Shown: positions 21,966 to 31,242 of the stretch, piece after piece
How the letters are laid out: every line of letters begins with the position of its first letter
Position numbering within the stretch: position 1 is the stretch's first letter
DNA from: Sabethes cyaneus
Lineage: Eukaryota > Arthropoda > Insecta > Diptera > Culicidae
Length of the DNA: 64,000 bases
NCBI RefSeq assembly: GCF_943734655.1
Contig: NC_071354.1
Location: 1,585,001-1,649,000, forward strand
Direction: 5' to 3'
Translations under genes and position numbers: made by a program
Notes under the pieces: generated by a model
What the model was told of the DNA's origin: nothing
Databases searched by the model: none
The model's input: the letters and a program-made list of their open reading frames with translations, nothing else

Positions 21966-24900
21966 TTTGATGATATTCTGAACGGTTTGCTCGAAACTGT
22001 ATTATTAACTACTGATTTTTACTATTGATTTTATGGAATGGAGCTGCATTATTAAATCTAGCGATAACGATTTTTTTAATCGAACGGATGCTGTCGCACC
22101 TGCTTCCAGCACAGCACAGTCACGAGAATAATTAATTTTGACGTTTCTCACTTGCCCATCGCGACCGGAAACCCGTTCCTTCCTGGACCTAAGTAGCTAT
22201 ATGGAAATCCGCGTGAAAACAAAGAGAATCCCAGCGTCTTGAGACAAAGCAGTTTTGAATGAGTTTTTTTCTTGCGGCATCAACCGGCGACGAACCTGCC
22301 CGGAATGGCTTGGTGCATTTCTTACCCACGCCACGCCGACGACGCTTCGTTCTGCTTATGTGTGAAAATTAAATTAACGTATATCACTTTTCCGCAGGTC
22401 CGAACTGCTTACGAGCTCGAGCTCGTATTCATTATGCCCTTCGTTGGCTGGTTTGCACAACAGCGGAGAAGGCTAAAGTGCGAAAATGAGATCGTCACCA
22501 TCTCCAAAGGAAGACGAACCTTGACGGTGGCGGCTGCCACAAGAGCGTGAAGAACATATTTTTCATTCACACTTCTGAATTCAACTCACACTTCATTTTT
22601 GCAGTCTGAGATTGCACCATTTGCGCCAGGGAATTAAAAGAATAGCCGAGATTTCGCCAGGTTTCCTTCCCGTGATACAAGAGCACTTCTGGTAAATTCA
22701 ACAAGCCAGAACAAAAGCCATCGTCGTCGTCATTGTCGTGTGACCGCACCAGAAATCTCAGACCGGTCATCTGATACTTCCGAAAGGGAGCGACAAAAAT
22801 TTCACCTTCTCGTTAGCTCCGAGGTCTTTCCTAGAAGGGAACAAACGAGGTGATGGTCACATTTGCCAAAAACGAGAAAAAAAAACCGTGGAATTTAAAT
22901 ATAAACGGTGGCGCGGGGGAAAAAATCGACCTGGACGCGACCTGGTCACGGTTTGCTGGCTGGTTGACGATGCACGCGGTTCGATATTGCTCTCATTGTA
23001 TTTTTTTCTCACTGTTCCTCACCGAGAATCCCCTGGAACCAATGGTTAGGTTGTACGGCAGGCTGACACTTGGATATATACTGCCAGGACGTAATGAAGA
23101 TGTTCGCAGCGCAGAGCAAAGGTTGATCTTGATCGCAGCCAGTATTGGGCAAGATGTTTTACAAGCCCATTCAATTTTTCTGCGAATGTTTGTTGTTCTG
23201 GATTGCTCGGTGTGAAATATTTGGGATTTCTAGGCCAGACCGATTCTCGCATCTTGCAATCGACGTAATAAAATAGCGTTTTGGTGCTTCATTCAATTCA
23301 ATATAATCTCAATGAAATGAGGCAGGCTGACTATGTACAAGCGATATGCGCTAAATAGGCAAATATTTAAGAATCGTCTTCCTGTGGCATATAATTATAA
23401 TTACAATAAGGCCATTACAAATATTTAAAAAAGTGTTTGTCCCTCCGGTGTTCGGCCACTGAAGGAGGGAGCGAAAAAAACACAAAGAGAATTTTTTAAT
23501 CGAGCAAAAAATATAGATTTTAGGCATTTTTACTTAAAGTTTAAACGTGAAAACCAAATCTATTCTTGCTTTTAATAAATACGTTGTTATTTTTCATGCA
23601 AAAATCTACGAACAAAAAGACAAAAACGAAAGAAAATGTTTTTGGCCGAGTTTCGGAAATTCCACTGTTTGAACTTCCATTTCTATTTCGTGCTAGAAGC
23701 CACTCAACTCGTACACTCATTTTTCGAGTTTTTCAAGCTGAAGAGCTCACAGACAAAATCGGCAAAATCGGACAATCGTACGACGGTGAATCTAAGCAAT
23801 AAATTATCATCTCACATAAATACTCTATTGAGAAATATTTTTTCCAAATCAAGTTTCATATCGAACATGAGTCACGTGTTCCAGTGTGCCCTAACCTATA
23901 TGTGGATATCTCAGCTCAAACAACTCTCAGTTGCTAGTTGAGTGTGGCAAAAAGTTTCCTCCAATCTGTATTCACACTTGGTCACTTTTGACCTAACGAT
24001 AACTCGGCATGCCAGTGTCGAATCGAACCAGGAAACAACTGAAAACAACAGCAGTTGCTTACATATTTATGACATTTGTTGCAACTTCCCACTCAGTTTT
24101 CCCTCGATCTCGATCTTGACTTCCAACAATGGACAACCAAATAGGCAGCCTCCTGGCAAGGCACACAATTCTCTGGTCTTACCGTTCGGTAAAGCTGGGA
24201 AAGGGAGATTCATTTTCGTCAAAAAAAAACTAAATAACGGATCACGAAGCTCGTTGCAATTGATGGAAAATATATATTGACTGGGAAAACAACGGGCAAC
24301 CCGCGCAAGTTGAAGCCCGCAATTCAGCCGGCGTGCGGACGCTGTCGCGAGCCGCGAACGGTTGCCCTGCAGCCGAGGGCACAAAATAATGATGTCTTTT
24401 TCACGTTTTTGATTTGTTTTGCCTGGATCGCTGCCAGTTTTTGGTCCCGGGGTGCAGCATCAGATCTTGGGACGTGGTACCGGTACAACATTTCCAATTC
24501 AAACTTCCTCTCGATGTGTTTTGAATAAATTTAGACATCATCTACTACTACGTATCCGCAACACCAGCCAGCCGGCAGTGGGCAGCAGTAATGCATGGTT
24601 CGAAACAAGAGTGGAAATTTTCACATCATAACCTACCGGTTGCCTGCCAGCCAGACCCAGCGTCCTTCTCCTTGCTTTCGTTCTATCGAATGGGGTTTTC
24701 TCGGGGAAGCTCTTATAATGGGAATAATAAAAGTAATAATGATATAGGAAAGGAGCGAACTTTTCATTCGAACACGAGTGCCGTAACTTTGCTAGCTGAT
24801 TGCGGGAAATCGGTCACCGAAGGCATGCACAAGAAGTGGTTCTTTCTTTTAGCAAGGCTTGATATTACCGGTCGAGCAGAATTAAATAACAAATAGCTAA

Positions 24901-27900
24901 AGATAGAGAATTCAAAAATTAACAACATTGACAGCAGGAAGGAACTGATTGAGTAGAGAGGATCCAACTGACCATATCAAAGGCAGAGAGTAAACCCTGT
25001 TGGCTTTTAATACTCAGCAAGCTCATACAAGGTGTGTTTTGCCGGCAAGAAACCGCGAAAAGGTTCAAGAATTCAATATCGCGAATCCAATTATGCACCT
25101 TTGGATAAAATATTATCAGCACATTCACAGGGGCGACAAATGGAATGTGCATCATTCTGTATCGTACTGCACGTATCTTCGAGTAGATATCTCGCGTCAA
25201 GTAAGCGGGCACATCACGACTACAGCCGGAGGACGAAAGACTGTGCTGCGTCAGCCATTTCCGATAATGGATTCAGAATTTTGATATTTGTCCTACTGAT
25301 TTGTCTCTGGCGTATCCGACAATCCACGATCTCGGGTCTTGTCGATTTGTTTCCGATGTCGCTTCATCAGCATTTCTCACGTTGGATTGCACTGACTGGG
25401 GCGGAAGGAACTTTGTATTAATAATTAACAACTTCGGGATAGCAATCAGTCTGATAGGACGGTTTGCAGCGCCATCAGCAAACGAAGGGAATGTGATAGC
25501 ATTGATTGAATCAAATGGCAAACGAAGGCGGGCATCAATCTACGGATGCCTTAGGTGACGTGTCGCGTACCATGATTGAGGACAATCAGCAGAATGCATT
25601 TCAATTACGTTGACAATCTTCAGGTTTCGTACTCCGGTTCAGTCACAGCACCGTTTGCGCTCATATGCAGAACAAGTGACCCCGATTCCAGGCTTGAGAT
25701 TCGAAAGCTACAGTGAAGTTGATTGATTCGGTTAAATTTTCGCAACGAATTCGTTTTGGTTCGATTGATGAATTTTATGAATATCATCGGATAACGGAAC
25801 ATATGTAAACGAAGCTAACACAATCGAGCGTCCGTTCGAGCAGCTCGGAATTTCCATTGTTTTCCTCGCAGAACTCAGTTATGCGTGAATTAGTTAAGCA
25901 ATACGCCTGACATGAAAAATAAGCCTGTTCTCTTTTCGATTTGGGCAGCACGCTTGTTAGGCCAGATGATGAATATTCCACAGTTTAAATTAAGGGTCTC
26001 TGACCTGAGTGGAGAGTTTATTGCGCTCGAAAGGCTAATTTTGAATTCTGCAAATTTCTCTGGTTCAGGCCCACATCTGCAAACCGTGCAGTTTCTTACC
26101 GAAGTGCCGCTTTTTCGGAAAGCAGCACGACCTCGAATCGAAACCACAATTGCACACGAGAGATACTCGGTGAGAAAAAAACACAGACAAAAATATTCGA
26201 ACGCATGTTACGCAGCGGTCGCAAGATGGATTTATTCAAATTTTCTACATCCCCCGTCATCAGCGTAAAGATCCCGAACACGATATCCGGACAATTTCTC
26301 GGGAACATACAAAATTGAGAAATGAAAATTGTCCTCCAACAACAACAGTCGGGAATTGCTGTACGCTGCCAGGCGTGCGAGCGAAATGATGCAAATATTC
26401 AATTGCTTTCTTTCTTACCGCCGTAGGACACGGCGCTGAAGCGAGGAAGCGAAGTTTGTTTTATTTAAATTTCCTGGACTTGAGCATACACCGTTTTGCT
26501 GTATTGTGTCCGCAGTGGTCCAGCGTAAATTGATATTATTCCGTACTGCAGCAGTGTCCGCAGCTTGTCCTTTTGTTGGGTTTATTTTTGAAAAATTAAA
26601 CAGAAACGAACAAGATATTTTCGTGATTCGCGAAGTTTGTGTTGTCCTACCGACCTACCCGCAAAGAGAACAATAGGATGTTACCTTCGAAATGGAAATT
26701 ATCTGTTCAATGTTTTTGTTCTGTCGAACTTTGAAAAATTGGGCGGATGATTTGCTGAATGCTCCTTCTCGTCTGCTTAAAGTTTCCGTTCGCGAATCGC
26801 AGAACACTTTTGACCTCTCAACTTTCCATTTAGTTTGGTTAGTTGACCTTATCCGACAGATCTTAAATTATCCCAACGAATAAGTCACCTCGTTTGTGGC
26901 ACGAAATAATCACCAGACACGCGAAATTTCTCCACTTTAACGGTGCACGCTGCGTTCGCAAATAGATACCCCAAACGAAACCCAACCGCGCGCGGGATCA
27001 AACACTAATGACTGAATCGATGCTTCCCATCATCTCATATCGAGCGGTACCATGGCTGGGACAGGATGCCAGCCGCCTTCAGTTCCATTTCGCTTTCTCC
27101 GCAGGCTTGCTTCCGTGCACGCTATCGGTATCACGTGAACTTTTCCGATGGCCTACTAGACTGGACCTGGATCGCGGGATCGGTCAGCATTTTCAGTTGT
27201 TGCCAGCCAGCCAGCAGTGGCAGAGGTTGACTGCTACAAACGGGCTAAGCACATCAATTACTCATATTAATTTATAACCCGAACGTTCACTGGCGTGATA
27301 GTACCCTTCGGAATAACCGAAAGCGGAAATATGGACACAACGGTCGCGAAATGGGAGGCGGGAAATTAATTTTATTACTGCCGTATTATATTGAATACCG
27401 CACAACTAAGGCAACAAGGCGAACGGTTCAGAGTCCTGCCGGTCTGGACGAGTTGGGGTCATGACACGTTTTGTGCTATTAGTGGTACTTAGTTACCGGG
27501 AGAAGACAAGCGTTTTGTGCGAAGTTATTTTATCGCGATAGTGGAAAGTGAAACTGCATTTTAATTACTGCTAGTTCTGCTAAGCTAGAGCTCGGTGGGT
27601 GGCAGGGTTGGCAAACTATCTGTCTCGGTAACAGTGTCCGCTGGGCAATGATTGTGATAAACGAAATAAGTAGGTCAACTTGTGTCACAGATTGTAGAAT
27701 GATTGTAGAGAATAAAAATGAATGAACTGTTAGCCAAAAATCGAATCAAATAAATAAAAACGGAATACTTTTTGATCAAAATGGTGCTATTCGATTTGAA
27801 AGAATCGGAAAAAAATGGAAATTTAAATACCAAACCGGTCTGTTATGAGTTTATGGACTTATTCAACATTCAAACTTACCGTATGACGCTAAATACCAAT

Positions 27901-28149
27901 TATTTCTTCCAAATGGAAACCCAGTTCTAAAGCTGTTGTTCCAAGTAACTTACGAAGTCGAAATTCGAGTCGGATATTTGTTACTAGTTGCTGCTGTGAG
28001 TCACCGGGTTTGGGTTTCGAATGAAGATAGTTAGGCACTGCGTAAAATGTTTCCGAGTGCATCCAAAAGAACTGGAACAACAAACAGATAATCTGCTGGA
28101 AAGTCTCATAACCCAAGCTGTGCCGGGCTTGCGAACTGAAGTTGAGCAC
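21966..28149. other. Unique DNA with one dispersed repeat
   Basis: No recognised gene. The plus frame at 22398-22550 follows a good acceptor (TATCACTTTTCCGCAG) and stays open for 50 codons to a TGA. Another acceptor, CGCTTTCTCCGCAG, ends at 27101 before 40 open codons. Frames of 100-129 codons at 22850, 23942, 24591, 25032 and 25912 show no domains. One repeat (23407-23510) is listed separately. It reads as intron or intergenic DNA. Confidence 0.4.
23407..23510 (+). repeat. Dispersed repeat with GTCCCTCCGGTGTTCGGCCA core, copy 1
   Basis: AAGGCCATTACAAATATTT, then the core, then CTGAAGGAGGGAGCG and TTTTTTAATCGAGCA. The reverse complement recurs at 59221-59318 over about 100 bp at roughly 85% identity by eye. 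No termini or target duplications are evident. Confidence 0.65.
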
Positions 28150-28560
28150 TTAAGCTATAAGAGAGACTTTTGCACTGTCAAGAGACTTCACCTGGGTAAT
28201 ATAGAATTCAACATGAAGGAAAGATGATGAGGGGTCTGAGACATCCCATCGACATCTCTATATCGAGCTGCAGTGAACGTCAGCGACAGCATGTCCTGGG
28301 CTCAAAATTTGACAGTGGTCCCAAATCAAGCTGCTGGCAGTCGAGCGAAACGAAGTGATGAAATGCCATTTCATTTTCGCTCACGCTGAGATGTTGGCTG
28401 CAAAAGCATGGTTGCCTGTCGATGGGTTGGTCTGAGAATAAACCCATGCTAAAGTCACTTGATATCGAATGGCGTGGTTCTACTATGATTCAAACCCACT
28501 ACCACTCGCTTATCAAAGCAGACTTGGAAACCTTGCGGCTACGTAGCCCCCTGGTGGGCT
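28150..28560 (-). mobile_element. tRNA-derived SINE, family 3, copy 1 (interrupted)
   Basis: Shares AGCTATAAG, TTTTGCACTGTCA, CATATAGAAT-CA-CATGAAGG, GGTCTGAGAATAAACCCATG and GTCACTTGA with 34025-34195. On the minus strand the end near 28490 gives a degenerate B-box (GGGTTTGAATC) with a tRNA-like head beyond it. An 188-bp insertion at 28241-28428 splits it. Confidence 0.55.
28241..28428. mobile_element. 188-bp MITE with exact 8-bp target duplication
   Basis: Flanked on both sides by GGTCTGAG (28233-28240 and 28429-28436). Termini are ACATCCCATCGACA and TGTCGATGGGTT, inverted over CCCATCGACA. The interior has a near-palindrome GAAATGCCATTTC around 28355-28375. The 8-bp duplication suggests hAT-type mobilisation. 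Removing it and one duplication restores the SINE continuity seen at 34025-34195. Confidence 0.8.
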
Positions 28561-28925
28561 CTGGGAGGCCAACGTGATATGTATAAAATCATACCTGAAA
28601 AGGGTGTTAAAAATGACTATTAAAAACGACTTCTTTGAATTTTGAAGCGTTTACAACACTACTAACTCAAATTAAAGCTATACTTAATTCACGACCCTTA
28701 TTCGCAAATTCAAGTGACCTTAACGATCCTGAATTTCGCCTGGACATTTTTGATCGGCCGCGACCTCACAGCGATACTAACATGGAAACGTAATCGCCTC
28801 TCCCGATGATAGTATCTTCAGCAATCGCGCGAGTATTTTAGGCAGTGGTTCGTACTTTATCATAATCAACTTTCCAAGCAATGTCCTCAGTTGACAGAAT
28901 TGCAGTTCTTACCGTAGCTACCAAG
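28561..28925 (-). other. Minus-strand reading frame relic, part A
   Basis: From 28925 down to about 28760 the minus strand reads VRTAILSTEDIAWKV, a stop, then NTRAIAEDTIIGRGDYVS. The frame carries on across the hAT-like insertion point from the 30713-30870 side (FKNLDVTARKF) once the insert and one 8-bp duplication are ignored. I do not recognise this part. Below 28760 there is no clear coding. Confidence 0.3.
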
Positions 28926-29082
28926 TAGGGATGGGAACTATCATTAAAAATCGTTACTGATAACTATCAGTAATTTCAGTACGTTACTGATAACTATCAG
29001 TAAATATCAGTAATTTTACTCATCAGGACATTGAAGCAAAAAAAAAGGAAATTTTAATATTGCTGATTGCACGGAAAGTTGA

Positions 29083-29249
29083 ACCATCCAAAGTGCGATA
29101 TCGCTCATAAAAGTGCTATTTTGCATTAAATCGTTTCGGTATCTTCGGCGCACTTTTTCGTTATATTCCATGCAATAAGTGCGCCGAAGAGACCGAAACG
29201 ATTTAATGCAAAATAGCTTTTTTATGAGCGATATCGCACTTTGGATGGT
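29083..29249. mobile_element. Palindromic (fold-back) MITE
   Basis: Two 73-bp arms, 29083-29155 and 29177-29249, are inverted copies with about three mismatches, separated by 21 bp. Outer bases CGGAAAGTTGAACC and GGTATAATTTTCC extend the inversion. TTGCA occurs on both sides (29067-29071, 29260-29264) as a possible 5-bp duplication. No ORF. Confidence 0.75.
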
Positions 29250-29304
29250 ATAATTTTCCTTGCAATTGACAATATTATAACTGCGTTCTTCATTGTAAGT
29301 TTGC

Positions 29305-30320
29305 TTTGTAATTTACCAAGCGGGCTTTATGGAAGCTCGCGCAACTACGGTCCAGATTTTTACCACCCAGCAGATATGTTGGGCACGATGTGCACGCATC
29401 ACACGAACCAGTCGATCAAGACCAGGAATTGCACTTATTAGATGAACACGGTTTCCCAGATAAACTGACGCTACTGATCAGAGCTATTGGATCGAGTGGT
29501 GTGTTTCGAGCGCATCTCGGGGACACACCCTTCGAGACGCGGCGAGAGTTGACAAGGTGACAAGATGACTGATATCATAACTAGAAACCTTGCGATGGTG
29601 GAGGTAACCTACGCCAGGTTGAAAGCAGTAGTCTGGGAAGATCAGATTAATAATAAATACTTCAAAGATCACAAACATGAAAGGAAGTGGCTCCAAGGGA
29701 CTAAACGCAAGCCTGGAAGATGAATTCGTGTATATTGGATTGCTGGTGACCGCGGACAACAATAGTAAGGAAATCCAGCGGCGCTTCAAGCGGGAAATCG
29801 AGCCTACTTTGCCCTTTGCAATACGCTCAAGAAGCATACGCTACCGTACGAAGCTGATAATGCACAAATCTTTTATTGGGGCAGTAGTTCTTTATGAACT
29901 CGAAAGGTCGCTCACGGAGGATATACACGCCCTTGCCTTGTCCGAAAGGTTCTGTGGATATTTGGTCGAGTACAAACTGAAAGTGAAAAGTGGTGGTGAC
30001 GTATGACTCACGAGCTACAGGCATTGTTTGGAGCGAATCCCATCGTACATTTCGCGAAAGTCAGTAGGCTACGGTGGGCCAGACGCCGGACGCCGTCGTA
30101 AGAATGCCGGACGATAGTGCGACGGAAACAGATATCTTCAACAACCTCACTGGCACCAGGAACAGGGGGTTCAACGTGCAAGATGGCACGATCACGTCGA
30201 AAGTGATTTGTGACTTTTGAAACGACTGGAAAATTGGCGACGTGTGGCCAAAGTTCGAGTTAAATGGAGACGACTGCCTGAATCAGCACGAGCTACCCCG
30301 GCTTTAGGCTACTGACGTTG
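29305..30320 (+). mobile_element. RTE-like LINE fragment inside the hAT-like element
   Basis: Plus-strand decayed RT. The entry reads AGFMEARATTVQIFTTQQ (family: GF..GRSTTDQIFTLRQ), then DEHGFPDKLTLLIRAI, the C-terminal segment DEFVYIGLLVTADN, KEIQRRFKREIEPTL, SRSIRYRTKLIMHKS and SVRRRWARR. It ends GCTTTAGGCTACTGACGTTG, the same 3' tail type as the minus copy at 2290. Part of the palm, including the FADD box, is deleted between about 29550 and 29570. Confidence 0.7.
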
Positions 30321-30464
30321 ACTACGATATATTGTGTCATCCACGTTTATCGTACGCAACTACTGACCAATAAGTTTAATCTAACAAATTTTTCTAACGG
30401 AACAACGTAACTATATCAGTAAAAGTAAAGCCCAGGTGCTACATTCCGTTATCGAAACTTGACC

Positions 30465-30612
30465 TTCTGTTTTTAAACGACAGACTTTGCAGCCAGCCGT
30501 TAGAGTACAAGACAATTGCAGGCCCAGTTGCTACGATCCTATTGACTCTAACAGCCTTTCCCAGTCAAGATTCGAACATACGACGACTGGCTTATTAGGC
30601 CAGCGTCATAGT
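30465..30612 (-). mobile_element. tRNA-derived SINE, family 1, copy 2
   Basis: Matches 2030-2195: GACAGACTTTGCAGCCAG, GCTACGATCCTATTGACTC, B-box GATTCGAAC at 30569-30577 (minus strand), then CGACGACTGGCTTATTAGGC. Lies between the RTE fragment and the right hAT end. Confidence 0.6.
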
Positions 30613-30712
30613 AAATATCAATAATAGCGAAACCTTACTGATACTTAGTGATATTATTGCTTACTGATAACTATCAGTAGTTAATGATAGTTTTCCCATC
30701 CCTACTACCAAG

Positions 30713-30880
30713 GTCGAAAACTTTCGCGCCGTAACGTCAAGATTCTTGAACGAAGGTAGCTTTTAGCTACTCCTTTACAAACCTCCGACCAAGGACACAG
30801 TATTTTGTAAGCGCTCTTGGCATGTTGGAGGTTCGCTTGCATGCAGTGAGGGCTGCTCGCTAGGTTTGAGATTTGCCGTC
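30713..30880 (-). pseudogene. Minus-strand relic resembling a LINE endonuclease start, part B
   Basis: On the minus strand the DNA reads MQANLQHAKSAYKILC near 30790-30845. The QxNLQHSKxA pattern opens the endonuclease domain of Jockey/R1-type non-LTR elements. The frame continues SYLRSRIL and, after a shift, FKNLDVTARKF up to the hAT-like insertion point. Identification rests on that one motif; no catalytic residues can be placed. Confidence 0.35.
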
Positions 30881-31242
30881 CTTGGCAGAGTCCCCACCTA
30901 GCACCAACTCGTATATCAATATACGAAAATTATCGTAAATATCTCCCAACAAATTCGAAATCGTAACTAAAGCTTAATAAAGTGGGCCCAAGTAGATTTT
31001 CTGTCGTATATAATGATCATAACAAACATACATACAATTTTCAGCACAAAATTGTATAGCATTACGAAACGAGTCGGCTTAATCGGATATTATCGTATAT
31101 GAATACTTATATAGTCGTAACGCTTATAGTTATTCTTAATCACGTATATCGCCTCCAAAATAGTACGGATATACCAATTTTGTGTATCAAATTCGTTTTA
31201 TTAGTATGTATATCTGTGCGTAATGCTGGTTTTTATCTTTTA

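Larger units (their letters stand above)
28926..30704. mobile_element. hAT-like element, 1.78 kb, non-autonomous and composite
   Basis: The left end is TAGGGATGGGAACTATCATTA. The right end is the complement, TAATGATAGTTTTCCCATCCCTA. Exact 8-bp duplications CTACCAAG flank it (28918-28925 and 30705-30712). Subterminal near-palindromes TTACTGATAACTATCAGTAA are repeated at both ends, as in hAT transposase-binding regions. There is no transposase. It holds a palindromic MITE, an RTE-like fragment and a SINE, all foreign. The TIR type and 8-bp duplication together make hAT the best assignment. Confidence 0.85.
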
